A DNA stretch of 64,000 bases from Casuarina equisetifolia. Taxonomy: Eukaryota; Streptophyta; Magnoliopsida; Fagales; Casuarinaceae. The notes beneath the pieces are model-generated. The model ran no database searches and had not been told where the DNA came from. It saw only the letters and a program-made list of their open reading frames with translations. The stretch spans positions 22,457,491-22,521,490 of the forward strand of contig CM052361.1 in assembly GCA_028551475.1 (NCBI GenBank), in the 5' to 3' direction. Shown here in pieces: positions 32,772 to 44,980 of this stretch. Every line of letters begins with the position of its first letter. Position 1 is the stretch's first letter. Position numbers and translations under genes: made by a program.

Positions 32772-35700
32772 TTAGTGACCAATGCCCTTCTTAGCTTTAA
32801 GTGACTCTAGAGCCTTCTTCCGCAGCTCAATCTCCAGCTTTTTCTGCTCAGACTGCATATGTTCATCATCACTTGGATGAGACTCCCTTCTAGCAGTATG
32901 TTCACCATCAGAAGCATCAGCATCAACCTGATTCTTCACCTTCAGCTTCTCTGCACGCCGTTCTTCCCTTCTCCGACGTCTTTCCTCACGTCGTCGACGC
33001 CTTTCCTCCTTCCGAAGCTTCTTCTCTTCTTTTCTTCTTCTCTTCTTAGCCTCCTTCCTGTCCTCTAATTCAGAATCATAACTGTCATTGTCATCTGAAG
33101 CCACCTCTTTTCTCTCAGATCTTTTATGCTTTCTCCTTTTTTTCTCTTCAGTTCTACCCTTATCACTTTCCTCAAAGCTGGAATCAGAGGCAGCCTGTTT
33201 ACTATGATTAACATCACCAACAGAATCTTGCACAGTTTCTGGATGACGTTTGACATCATTTGAATGAGAGTGGTTCTTCTCATCAGATATTTTATCTCCT
33301 GGATAACGTGGATGTTGCCTATCACCTACTAAAGATTCTCTATACAGTGTGGGTGACTTGTGTTGATCAGGAGATTCAGGTGGAACACCCTTCCCAGAAG
33401 ACTTCTCACTGTCAAAAATTTTCATAATGTCAGACCGTCATGCTTAATTATGGGTATCTGGTTAACATGACAAAATTCATTATAAAGACAAGAGTATACC
33501 TTATTGTCTCCTCATCTTTCTTTCTCAACCCCATACTATCAGAACGAGCCTGAGATCCAATAGCCCGATAATCTTTTGATCTTTTAGGAGAATATCCTTC
33601 CTTGTGGTGAACCTTCACAGGTGAATCTTTCTGCTTGTCAATAGGAGATGAATGCACAGACCTTTTACGCGAAGATTTAAATTTATAATCCACATCCTCC
33701 TCCCTATAAGACCAGTATCATCCATTGAGTATTTAAATTTACAAATCAAGGCTTTCCATTGTTGTGAGAAACATAATGAACAATCAGAAACCAGTAAAAT
33801 TCAAATTTAACCTGGCATATTTAGGCTCCTCCCCATCGTCCCTTGTTTCTAGACTATCATGACGAGGTTCTTGTGTGGGACTGACACTGTCATCACGAAT
33901 CATTTGCTTCCCTGCTTGCCTCATAGGGCTCCTATATGGACTAAATGACATTTCAAGCACCAAAATGGTCTGAATATACAATCAAATGGCAAATACAAAA
34001 ATTATTACAATCCAAATGTCAAACAAGACACATACCTCTCTTCACTAGGAACCCTTTTCCTTGCCCGTGGTGGAGACTCTGAGGGATATGGAGACCTCTC
34101 TGGTGAAGACATCAAAACTGACACTTTACCATGGCTTTCACTCCGATTCTGTGAATCTCTCCGTGGTGACCTCAAAGAACCAGAGGACCGCTGTGCCAGT
34201 GGAGACAATTTGTCATGTACCCTGTAAGGCAGATTTACACAAAGTTAAATGAAACTACAAGGTATCTGCAAAAAAATTGACCAAGGCATAAGCCCATTTG
34301 AAACGCAACATTAAATGCCCTAAGCAGTTAGGATTTGCAATATCTCATACTTGCACAACTTAAGCAACACAGAACCTCTAACCAAATTCCTTAGACCAGC
34401 CATGCAATCCCACCAACTTGCAACCCATTTTTCAGAGCCTGGCCAAAAAGGAGAAAATAAAACTCCAACAATAAGCAATCTTGTCTTGAATACCTGATCC
34501 TTTCTTTTGATGATTGGATAGGGCTCCTTTGGTGCTTCAGAGTTTTCCTCCTAATTGGTGATGGAGAAGTACGCTGCCTAGGAGACGAAGAATGTGATTC
34601 ATAGGGTGAAGGAGACCTTCGCCAAGACTGAATTGGTGATCTCCTGCGAATAGGAACAGGTGACCTACGCCGCGCAGGTGGTGGAGACCGACGTCGTGGG
34701 CTTGGAGACCTCCGATATGGCCGCCGTTCAGGGGACAATGATCCCTGTTGTAAGGGAGAGGGTGATCTTCTCTGCATAGGAGAAGGTGATTTGCGCCAAG
34801 GAGGTGAGGGTGATCTTCGTCGAATAGGCAATGGTGATCTTCTCCGTCGAATAGGTGAAGGTGATCTCCTTCGCCGCACAGGGGAAGGTGATCTACGATG
34901 GCGCATAGGTGAGGGTGACCTACGACGACGCATAGGGGAAGGTGACCTACGACGCCGCATAGGAGAAGGTGACCTACGACGAAATGGAGAACGCAACCGA
35001 CGCCTCAATGGAGATGGTGATCTATAGGGTGAACGTGATCTAGATCTTCGCCTAAAATAGGATGGTCTCCGTCTTGAAGGAGAGATAGAATGCAAAGGTG
35101 AATGCCTTCTACGAGGAGTAATAGACTTCCTTCGTGGGGTGCAACGCACTCTTTCTAAAGAAGGAGAGCATCCTCGACCTTCAGGTGATATGCTCCTTGA
35201 TTGGTGTCTGCCACTGAAAAACAATATAACATATATCAGAACTTATATTTGATGTATTAAGAAGAAAATCACACCATAATCATCAAGATATCAAGTTATA
35301 TAGACCATTCCCTACTAAATAGAAAAAACCAAAAAAAAAGAATCTAGCTACAATAACTCAATAATGAAATATTCCTGCTGCTACTAGCAAATCAAGAAAC
35401 ATACCCTGAATAACTTCTAGGATTAGAGAACGATCTGCTCATTGACCTGGATGGAGAACCTCTGCACTTAGAAAACCATTATGTAAACAATTCTAGTGTC
35501 AAGCCCACAATTCATAGAATAATAGCATATGATGGAAACAACAAATACCGTGCAGATGAGGGTGACCGTCTGGCTGCATGAGGAGATCTGGAGACCCTGT
35601 AGAGATTCAATGGTCAACAATCTTCCACATCAGCAGATATGGCAACTCTGCAGTTACTTTACAAAGAAACCACTTCAGGGAAAAACAGACAAGCAAGCTA

Positions 35701-37908
35701 TAACTAATCATGCTCCACCTTTAATATGTTTTCTCCTCCTAGTTTTTCAAATTAAAGCAAACCGTGACAACCCCCCCCCCCCTTCTTTTTTTCTCCCACA
35801 AAAAAAAGGGGCTAATGACAACTCTATCATCTACATCAAGCATGGAAAGTGGTAATAGATTGAGAACATAATCATATGAGAAACCAAAATGCAAGTAGTA
35901 ACATCTAAAATTATAAGGGAAACAGTTAAAGCTGAAGTGAAACTGAACCCCACACCATGCCCTAGAAGTAAAAACAAAGAAAGCAAAAGACAAACACTAC
36001 CAAAAGATTGTTGAATACAAAAGCTAGCAAAGCATCAGCAAACTGAAGCAAACAGCTGAAAAATTATAAGAGGAAAGATACAAAGGAAAAGTAATTTGGG
36101 AAAATACGTACATGTGTACATGTAAGATAAATGTAGTAAAGAGATGCTTAGTGCAAATGCACTACCCCATGCAGATTTAGAGTATCATAGCATATGATGC
36201 ACATACAAGAAATAATACAAACTACAAACTGGAGAAGAAGAGAAAATAAAGAATAACAATTAAACTGCAAATGTATAATTTCATGCAGATGGTATCATGC
36301 ATATGATGTACATTTAAGAAATACAAACTACACACTGGAAAAGGGGAACAAATGAAGAATAAAAACCTTCAGATCGAGATCTGATATTCAAATGTTCTCC
36401 TATCCTTTACCTGTGCCTTCCTCTCACACCATTACTTCTCCTGTCAGCTTCTTTTTCACCCTCAAGAGAGTCACTTGAAGCCCTGTGCTTTGAGTTTGGT
36501 TCCAAGGCAGAGTTAGTTGCCCTTGTATCAACCATGCCGTCCTACAGTAGTTTGAGGTAAAGGACATGAACCCAAATAATTGCAGAAGCTAGCTGAATGC
36601 CATGAAAACACAAACGAAAGTTAAAACCAAACACCCAGATCCAGAGAATGCAACTCCAGCATGAAAAATATAAGCCTTACCACCATTTTCTTTGACCTCT
36701 CTTGTTCAAGTTCTCTTTCCTTATCTTTCTTCTTCTCAATCTCAACCGCTATTCTATCAGCCTCTGCCTGGAACAAACCATTATACAAATTTTCAAAGAA
36801 GAGACATCACTTGGAAAAAAAACAAGCCACATCATGACTAGACAATTTATACCTTCTTCTTCCTAGTCTCTTCTTCTTTGGCATCCAAAAACTGCTGAGG
36901 AACACCACTTGCATTTTTCTGTGCACTAAGAAGAAGCGTCCACAGCTCTTTCATAAACTTAACAGTATTTTTCTCCATAAATCCGGTAAGTGATATTTGA
37001 ACCTCCTTCCCATTGACTTCCTGCATCCAACAAACAGCAAATCATCCAAAACTCACTCAAACTAACAAGAAGCTCTCCCATCACAAAAACCTTAATGATA
37101 AACACTTAGGTCTTTGGAAGGGGTTAATAAGGCTCTAGCTATCTGATATTTGAATGTTTATATCTCCAAGGCAATTAGTATCATGGACTACTAACTAGTG
37201 GTTATGTTAATTAAACAAATAAAAAAAAATCTTGAATATCGTATACAAATTGAGATTACGTGACAATAAATCAGAAACAGAATACTAGATTACCTTTTTC
37301 TCCAAAAGACTGTAAATAAAGTTAATAAGAACTTCGTCTTCAAACCCAAGAAGCTCCGTCACCCTGTTAGCAATCCACGGTCGGATAACATCCATCTTCA
37401 CCTTCGTCATGTCCACCTAAAACACAAAACACAGTCATCTAGGCATAATCGTCACAACAAAAACAATATAGCAACCACACTTCAAACCAAAACCCTGCCA
37501 ATTCCTGCCATTTCACACTTCTTGTTGTAGCAAAAAATTCAAAGCATACGACGAGAAGAGACAGATATAAAATTGAAGAGAAAGAAGCGAACCAGATGCT
37601 CCAACTCAGGAGCAAACTTCTGAGACTTCATTAGCTTCGCTTGCTTGTTCGAAAACCGAGTGTCCTGGTCTGCCGACGTGCCCTAAGCACACACAAAAAC
37701 TGGGGTTTCACCTCGCTTGTAAACACATATCGATAAAAACATACCCAAAACCACAATAATTATCAAACTAAACAGTTCCAACATATTAAATTGCTAAGAT
37801 CTAGTAGTACGCGGACAGCAAAGGTGGATCTCGGCGAAAGAACGCAAGTTATACGCAGAAATAAACCGCTAGTGTGCACAAACATACCCGAAAGAAGCCG
37901 CCCGACAT
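32772..37908 (-). CDS. PWI- and RS-domain splicing coactivator (SRRM1/SRm160-like)
   Basis: Nuclear pre-mRNA splicing factor of the SRm160 type. Thirteen minus-strand exons: 37888-37908, 37593-37682, 37294-37416, 36853-37020, 36681-36767, 36411-36541, 35549-35596, 35405-35461, 34494-35213, 34036-34221, 33812-33940, 33500-33703, 32772-33408. All are GT-AG and close in frame at 2601 nt, 866 aa. Exons 1-4 encode MSGGFFRGTS and a PWI RNA-binding domain (about residues 27-135) containing the RPWI motif. A charged helix (about 135-165) follows. Exon 9 is an Arg/Ser-Pro domain with repeated RRRSPSP units. The last exon has a Lys/Arg/Glu tract of the KKRRRKEEKK kind and ends KKGIGH. From memory the Arabidopsis counterpart is At2g29210. 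The 7-codon first exon was chosen because MSGGFFRG is a familiar family start. The RS region is where phosphorylation and protein contacts would occur. Confidence 0.9.
34790..35020 (-). repeat. 27-bp tandem repeats coding for RS-domain units
   Basis: Inside exon 9 of the PWI/RS gene, at least six imperfect copies of a ~27-bp unit encode RRRRSPSPM/V/I. The best-kept copies are about 34,902-34,984 (GACCTACGACG core). The opposite strand is also open for 78 codons through the repeat, which is a by-product. Confidence 0.85.
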
Positions 37909-38984
37909 TTTCTAGAGTATGAGAACGACTGAGGTAAGCGTTCGGCCGAGACGGTGTGTAAACAAGAATCTTCGAAATGAAATGGAGAGAGAACTTGAAG
38001 ACGACGGGCTTAGACCATGAATTAGCGTGCAAGAGTTCTTCGCTGGATTCTACAGCCAGCGAATTGGGAAAAGAATTTGTGCCCTAACTATATACCGCAA
38101 TTACATACTTACCCCCGATATTGCGGTTAAATTTTTTTTTTTTTTTAAAACCCCCGTACGTTTTTGTTTTCTTTGTTGTTACATTCCGTTTTCATAAGAT
38201 TTGCCGTTTAAAAATAATCCTTTTATCTTGTCATGATACTAAATGTGAGAAACTTAATCATCACATCAAAAAGTCTTAAAGCCTAATATTAGTTATGTTA
38301 TATTTTACTTATATCAAATCATTGCCCACACACTAGTAAATATGAAGCTCTATTAGTTCTAGCATTTTGACCATAGGAATTATAATCTTGTCATTTGGTG
38401 TTATTTTTATATTAAATCAAATTGAAGAATTCTTTCAATATGACAAGGGATACTAGAATAGCAAAAACTTAACAAAAGAAAGGAAAATTCTATGACCTAA
38501 ACTAAAAACCAAACTATGGCTACATCAATTAAGACACAGGAATAATACAGCCAAGATGTGGAACAATGAATGACTAAGTCTACAACATGCTTAGAAGAAA
38601 AAGATTGAAGAGACTCAAATATTGGAAGATAAAATATTTAGTCAAAGAAAAGAATAGGAAAAAACTTGACTGGAAGTCATGGTGGAAATAAAATGAGCTA
38701 TGGGAGGTGGCAAAGAAGTTGGTGATGAGAGCTTATGCTCAAGCTATTGACCAATTCATAATGGCAATATAGCCTAATAAGGGGGGAGGATGCAACCTGG
38801 GACTAATGGCTTCATTCTAGAGACCAAAAATCCACAAAGGAAAAGTAAAAGGCCAAAATTGTATTCGTTGAAATGACTATATTCTAATAATGTCCAACTG
38901 CCAATAGAATCCAAAGTTCTTATTCAAACACCAACAAAACAAAATAAATGCAAAGGGAGGCCATAAAAGACAAGATATACTATG
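37909..38984. other. Promoter side of the PWI/RS gene and spacer
   Basis: 5' leader and promoter of the PWI/RS gene to about 38,200, with a T-run near 38,130-38,146. The rest is AT-rich spacer with no recognised feature. Confidence 0.45.
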
Positions 38985-40945
38985 TGCTTTATGAGTTTTC
39001 TATGAATCTAACTCATTGGTGTTTGTCTTATTTTCATTGCTATAACAGAAGGATAAATTTATAACCTTGTTAGCCGCCGACTAGTGAGAACTTAATTAGG
39101 TTCTTGAAAACTTTTTGTACTCCCTTGTTGCTCTTTGATGTCCTATTGTGTAGTCATTTAGATAAATGGATTAGAAGCCTCGTACTTATATGAAGTTGTG
39201 CAAGCTTAAACAAAATTGGTTATGTGCAAGAATATCAATCTAAATTCCAAAAATTAGTCACGAAGGTAGGCATAAGGCCTTATTGATGAACAAGTTTGGT
39301 TTTTTTTTTTTCTTTTTTGCCTTTATAAGGATAAGGCTTCTAATATTCATATCCTAGAAAACATGCATATACTTTGAATCATTTGTTGTGATTGTTAAAT
39401 TAGTAGCTCTTAACATGGTCCTAACAATCATTTTAAAGTAAACTAATGAACAAACCATTTAAAAGTGCCACCTCACCACATGGCAACTTAAAAGAATCAT
39501 GTTGGGTTTATAAAACTCAAAAAAAAAAAAATCAAGCTAGCATTTTAACCTCAATAAGGTCATACCCTATGTCTTTACTTACAATACTCAACTCACCATT
39601 TACATTATATACTACATCTATGTGTCTTATTCTCCTTATGACATACTTGATCACCTTCTTCAATGAGGCCTCCCTATTCACTTTAGAATCCTAAACTTAA
39701 GAACAAGATACCACCCATTTAGGTTGTACAAGTTCAACTCTCTTGATGCCATCGTGACAACCATGAACATTCGTTTCCTTCACTCTTGTCTACACTCCAC
39801 TAGCTTTTTGTCATCTTCATCCATTACTTCTTGTCAATATTATTTATAGCAACTTTGAAAGGATGTTAATATGGATCATGCACCTTATTATGCCATATGT
39901 AGCACAAATATATGGCCTTCACATTTGCCTTATCAAGGGCAAGCCACTCCTTGTAGGTTTTTTGGAATGTCATATGGTTAAGTTGTCCCATATTTTTTAT
40001 CAAATGCTCATTCGACAATTCAACATAACCCTTAAGCTCTCAATTAATTATTTATGAGCTTCTTGTAGCTCATCATTGGCCTTCTATTTTTTCAATAAGA
40101 AAAACACTACTTGTGCCTTCCATATCATTAAGTTATTCTCATAACCTAACAAGGATTTCTTTTATCCAATAGAGGACCTCCTCCATTTTCTCCTTGTAGT
40201 CTTCATCCCACATGAATAATTCCTTAATAAGCTCTATATTTAGCAATCAAAATGTGAGTCAGACTAATCAGGATAAATGGGTTGATTCAAATCCATGAAT
40301 GGGGTAAAGGTGGATTTAGTAGAGATATTTCCTACGATTGTTGGTAAGAGAACCAATTGCCTCACTGTTGCTAATGATGGAATCAAACAAATCCCTTATT
40401 GTAGATGATCTAAAGGACAAAAGATAACTGAATTATGAAAAGGATTTTAAATATAGACCTTGAGGACAAGGTCTTGGGGAAGAAGGTAGTATTGTAATGT
40501 ATCTTTTTGTATTATTAGACTTAATTTATTTTGTATCTTTAATGTATGGGTTGTCGATTGCATTGTAACAATTGTAAGCCATGCTTTATGAGCTTATAAG
40601 CTACTAGGTTGAATAACAACTTTTTTTAAAACAATGAGAATGGAAGAAGATTGAATTTTCTAATGAAATTAAGGTGTTAGTTTTAGAAGTGTGTGTCTCC
40701 CTCAAGCGAGACACAGAGGTTCAAGTCTCCCTTTGATGGAACTAAGTGCACTATGAGCTTTATGTGATTCCAATCCCCTTAGTGTTTGTCTTATTTTCAT
40801 TGCTATAATTGGTAGACAAATCTAGAACCTTGTCAACCGTCAGCTAGTAAGAGCCCAATTGGGTTCTTGGTAGCTTATTGTGCTTTCATGTTGCTCCTTT
40901 TTATCCTATTGTGTGGTCATTTAAATAGATTGGTTCAAGTTGCTT
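38985..40945. mobile_element. Possible old LTR-type or composite repeat with 190-bp direct repeats
   Basis: About 38,985-39,190 and about 40,745-40,945 are diverged direct repeats. Shared blocks include GTGTTTGTCTTATTTTCATTGCTATAA, AACCTTGT, TCCTATTGTGT and GTCATTTA, in the same order. They flank about 1.55 kb with no clear coding family. The layout fits a non-autonomous LTR element or the remains of one, but no primer-binding site, purine tract or target duplication was confirmed. It is old, judging by divergence. Confidence 0.4.
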
Positions 40946-42329
40946 ATGGTTTTTGCCATTGTAGATGTTTGATGGTCATGTTATTAGGTTTTTACAAGAT
41001 TTATTATAAAATTGTGTTATTGTGTTACAAATATGAATGAGAGCTCGGGTGATTAAGGCTTATAAGTAGAGTGCATGTGAGACGTTTTATAGAAAGTATG
41101 TAAGGAGGTTTAGTTATTATTAATACTATCTCATTTTTACATTGCTAAAATATTAACTTCATATACTTTAAATCCATATTTATCTATTTTGAAAAGTTAT
41201 GACTTGAATATTATTAATTAGACATATTCATTGATTAAATAAGCTAATTATTAAAATGACTACATAGATTATATGCTTAACATTTACTCGTTATCCACCT
41301 ATGTCTGTTTGTGGGTTGATTTACACTTTTAGCTTGTTAAGCTTAATCTTTTATACACATTGAAAATGTATTATCTTGTATGTTTATAAGATTGATTCAT
41401 ACTCTTATTTATCCAAACATACTCAATAAGGTTGATTATTGGTGTAGCAAAATACTCTTAAATTGATCATTATACCTTGTTATTTGAAAAATAAAGAAAA
41501 GAGTAATACGTGGAGAAGAACTTCTATCATTTGTGTATTACTTAGTATTAGAAAATTTCATTTGTAATATCATTTATTCTAATACTTGAAGGATTGACTT
41601 GAAACTTAAATATTTACAAATCACTTGTAGTTTATTTAGGGTGTGTTGACATTCATGTATGTTAAAGTTGCAAAGACCTATTTGTTTGTGAACATAGGAT
41701 GAATGGTTGTTGTGATCTAAAAAATTCTTAGGTATAAGAATATGTACTTGGGTGGTGTGCACTTGTTGTAGTGCCTATGTGCATTATAGGAATACTCTCA
41801 ATTGAGTTTGATTGAGAGAGGGGTGAAGGTGAATGTATTATAGAACCATCCTTAAAACAAATCAGTATATGCATATCTTTCTCTCTATCTTTTTACTTCT
41901 ATTGATTATTTGGTTGGTTGAATTGATTAAGATAGATTCACATTAAATTGACAAAGACATAATTAGACTAGGAAATATAAAAAGAATTTAAATAGTTTCA
42001 AACTTAATTTACTCCTTCCTTTTAAGTTACCATTAGTATTTATACACACTTTACATTCTTTAAAGGGTGCAAATTGCATGGTACCAACCATACCCCAAGA
42101 TGATTGTTTAAAAGACCTTATTAGCCATGCAATTTCTAAAAGGATTGAAGAAAATAAAAGCTATTTACTTTGTTATGCTAAAGGTGGTCAAGTTTAAGTA
42201 AATCTTGAAAGAGGAAGATCTTTTTTAACCTATTTGGAATGTCCTTGCAGAGAACAAAGATATTAATTATCTAAAGTTGCCTAAATAATAGTCTTCAATT
42301 TAGAAAGTCAATCATGCTATTAAGTTAAA
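40946..42329. other. Spacer before the gypsy fossil
   Basis: AT-rich DNA without a gene. Part of it may be the undetected 5' portion of the gypsy element that becomes recognisable after 42,330. Confidence 0.4.
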
Positions 42330-43620
42330 GCCTAAAGCCAAGCCTCTTGTCATGGTGGCCCAAGCCAAGCCTCTTATCATGGTGCCCAATAGAATGACCC
42401 CACCTAAATTACAAAAGATCAAAGAGTAGCTTAAGGTACTACTATATGCTAACTACATATGTCTCTCACAGGTGCCTTATGGAGCCTCCTTATTGTAACA
42501 AAGACAAGATAAGTCATTATATATTTGCATTGACTACAAAGCTCTCAACAAAGTAACAATTAAGAATAAGTGTCCAATTTTTCTAATTATTGACTTATTC
42601 AATGGGTTGGGGCAAACTTGATACTTTACCAAGTGGACCTCTGGTTAGAGTATCACCAAGTGTAGATAATAGGAGGGGGACAAGCTTAAGATGACATGCA
42701 TGATAAGGTTTGGGTTGTTTGAATGGTTGTTTATGCCTTTTAGTTTAACCAACACATTGTGTACTAATGAACAAGAAGTTTCACCATTACCTAAACAAGT
42801 TCATAGTGTATATCACAATGAAATTAGAGGAGCTAATGGAACTCCTATAAGTGGTGTTTGTAAGAATCAATTATATCTCAAGAAGAAGTATTCATTTACC
42901 TTGAAAGAGGTGCACTTTTTAAAGCATATTATTAAGTAAGGGACATTACAAATGGATGAATCTAAAGTACAAGCTAATCAAGAATGAGAACCTCCTTTGA
43001 AAGTCATAAAGCTTGGGTATTTCCTTGGCATGGTGAACTATTATTGATTGTTTTTTAAGAACTACTTAAAGCAAGTTACCTTTTTATTTGACTTGCTAAA
43101 GGAGAAGACATGGAAATAGTCCAAAGGATGTTAACAAGCCTTCAAGAGTTTGAAGGTTTTGTGACAAAAGAACTTTTAATAATCTTCATAAATTACTCTA
43201 AGCTATTTGAGGTGCACTTGGATGTATCAAACTTCATTATTTAAAAGGGTTTTGATGTAAGATAGGTTCCTAATGGCCTTCAAGGATGAAAAGTTGAATG
43301 ATATAGAACATAAACATGCAGTACAAAAAAGGAAGATAATAACCATCATTTGTTGCTATAAATGTATAACATTATTTATTTGGCTTCCAATTTGTTATTT
43401 AGAGAGACAACATTGTTCTAGTTCCCCAAAAAAGTTATCCTTGATGCAAGCAAGGTAACAAGACTTCAAGTTCAATTATTGGATGAAGTACAATCCTAGG
43501 AGGGTGAATACAGTGGCCAACACCCTTAAGGTAGAACTTGCAATTTATGAGCCAAGCCATGTGAGACATGGTATAGTTCGTATAGAAAAGTATGTCTCAC
43601 GATCCTATAACTAAGTAAGT
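42330..43620 (+). mobile_element. Ty3/gypsy LTR-retrotransposon fossil (RT and RNase H parts)
   Basis: Translated pieces in order match gypsy pol. The lead-in to reverse transcriptase with an RMTPP-type start lies at about 42,380-42,480. The IDYKALNKVTIKNKCP block lies at about 42,525-42,580, and FGLFEWLFMPFSLTN at about 42,705-42,755. An RNase H part lies at about 43,270-43,510, ending in a YNPRRVNTVA-like segment. All are degraded with many breaks and a missing RT active-site region, so the copy is old and dead. LTRs were not identified, so the ends are only where similarity stops. Confidence 0.8.
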
Positions 43621-44980
43621 CCTTTAACTCACAAGAAAAGAGAAAGCTAAGTAATTTTGGATGGTATGATACTATAGCTTCAAAATTTTCACATTAATTG
43701 ATCACTTTTTGTCTAAAACTAAAACTTTATTTATATTCTTATATAGTCATAGTCCATGCCATTTACTTTCTCTAATGTTATGCTATCAACCAACTAGAAT
43801 TTGTCTATTCTATAGATCGTATTATGGTAATACTCTTTGTGTTATTATTCACTAGAAAAAAAGTTTTGGAGGGATTTATGATAAAGGATTATATTCTTTC
43901 AATGACTTTTAATTTGTGAAAAAAATAAGAGAAAATTCAATGATTATTAGTGCATTAAAAATGCATTTCAACAAAAGTAGACAAAGTATTTCATGTGTCA
44001 ATCATAGACAATCTACAACCATAAATAAGTACTCATTAGACCATGACTACTAGGTTAATATTAGAGCAACCCTAAATTGGAACATTGAAGAACTACCAAA
44101 AAGAAAATTAAATAGCATTTGTAAAGAACTAAGGACTACAAATTGACTTCAATGTAGTAACCATTTGGTATAGTTGGTCATTTGGACAAGTTCCAATTAG
44201 TATTAATTTGTTTCTAGATGCGAGGAACAATTAAAGTAGAATTCTAACCCATGGTCTCTAGCCTCGTCTATAGGTAAAGAGCATATGGGTTCATCATTTT
44301 GATTTAATAATTATACTTTTTTAAATGGATTTGATTATAAATTTTTATTACGCATAATGAAATGATGGTATGTCGACACGTCATAAAGTAGCCGCCATGA
44401 TCCACTTGCTTCCGGCATAAGCAAAGATCAAGCAAGTTCACTCGGCATGCGAAGCTAAACGACCTTTGAATTCTCGTTGAAGTGATGTCAGAATATAACA
44501 AAATACAAAAAAAATTGCATGGGAAATATTGGTGGGGCCCGTTTTGAACGATTACAGGGGCCCACCGTCCATGGGCGGTGAGTGATCTGCTTCCGGCCTG
44601 TCTGTCCCAGCGAATCAAACGCTGCGCACGCCGCTTACGTCCCCGAAAAGACTTTCCCATGTGAGGAGGGAGCAGGATCAGGATCGTGCAGATCGCGCCA
44701 CGTGGAACCCACGAATTTAATCGGATGCAAACCTATTTATATTCCACTCTTTATTCTTCCTTTCTAGTCCGTCCTTCTATCTCCTTCGGCGTTCTCTCTC
44801 TTTCCTGCTCGCTCGCTCACTCTCAGACACCGTCCAAACCCTAGGCCTCTCGAATCTGCGGGCGCGGGGGTTTGATTTCCATGCTTCGTTCGGATCTTTG
44901 GTGCTGAAGTTTCTTCCCGAGGCTTTGCGGAGAATATCAACCGATTCGGTCGGAAAATCGGAGCTGTGGGAGATTCGGAA
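43621..44980. other. Spacer and TFIIA promoter region
   Basis: No gene to about 44,450. The GC-richer stretch 44,520-44,980 is the promoter and leader of the TFIIA gene. It has a GGCCCAC (reverse TGGGCC, site-II-like) at about 44,559-44,565, a TATA-like CTATTTATATTCC near 44,731-44,743, a pyrimidine-rich CT leader, and AAACCCTAG (telo-box-like) at about 44,837-44,845. These are common in plant housekeeping genes. Confidence 0.55.

Noticed and set aside
34791-35027. Open frame on the plus strand with repeated RRIGEGDL units
   Set aside because: It is the reverse complement of the RS-domain repeats of the PWI/RS gene; the periodicity comes from the coding strand.
40690-40745. Possible SINE head (GAGGTTCAAGTCTCC resembles a B box)
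   Set aside because: No matching A box at the right distance and no poly-A or repeat tail.
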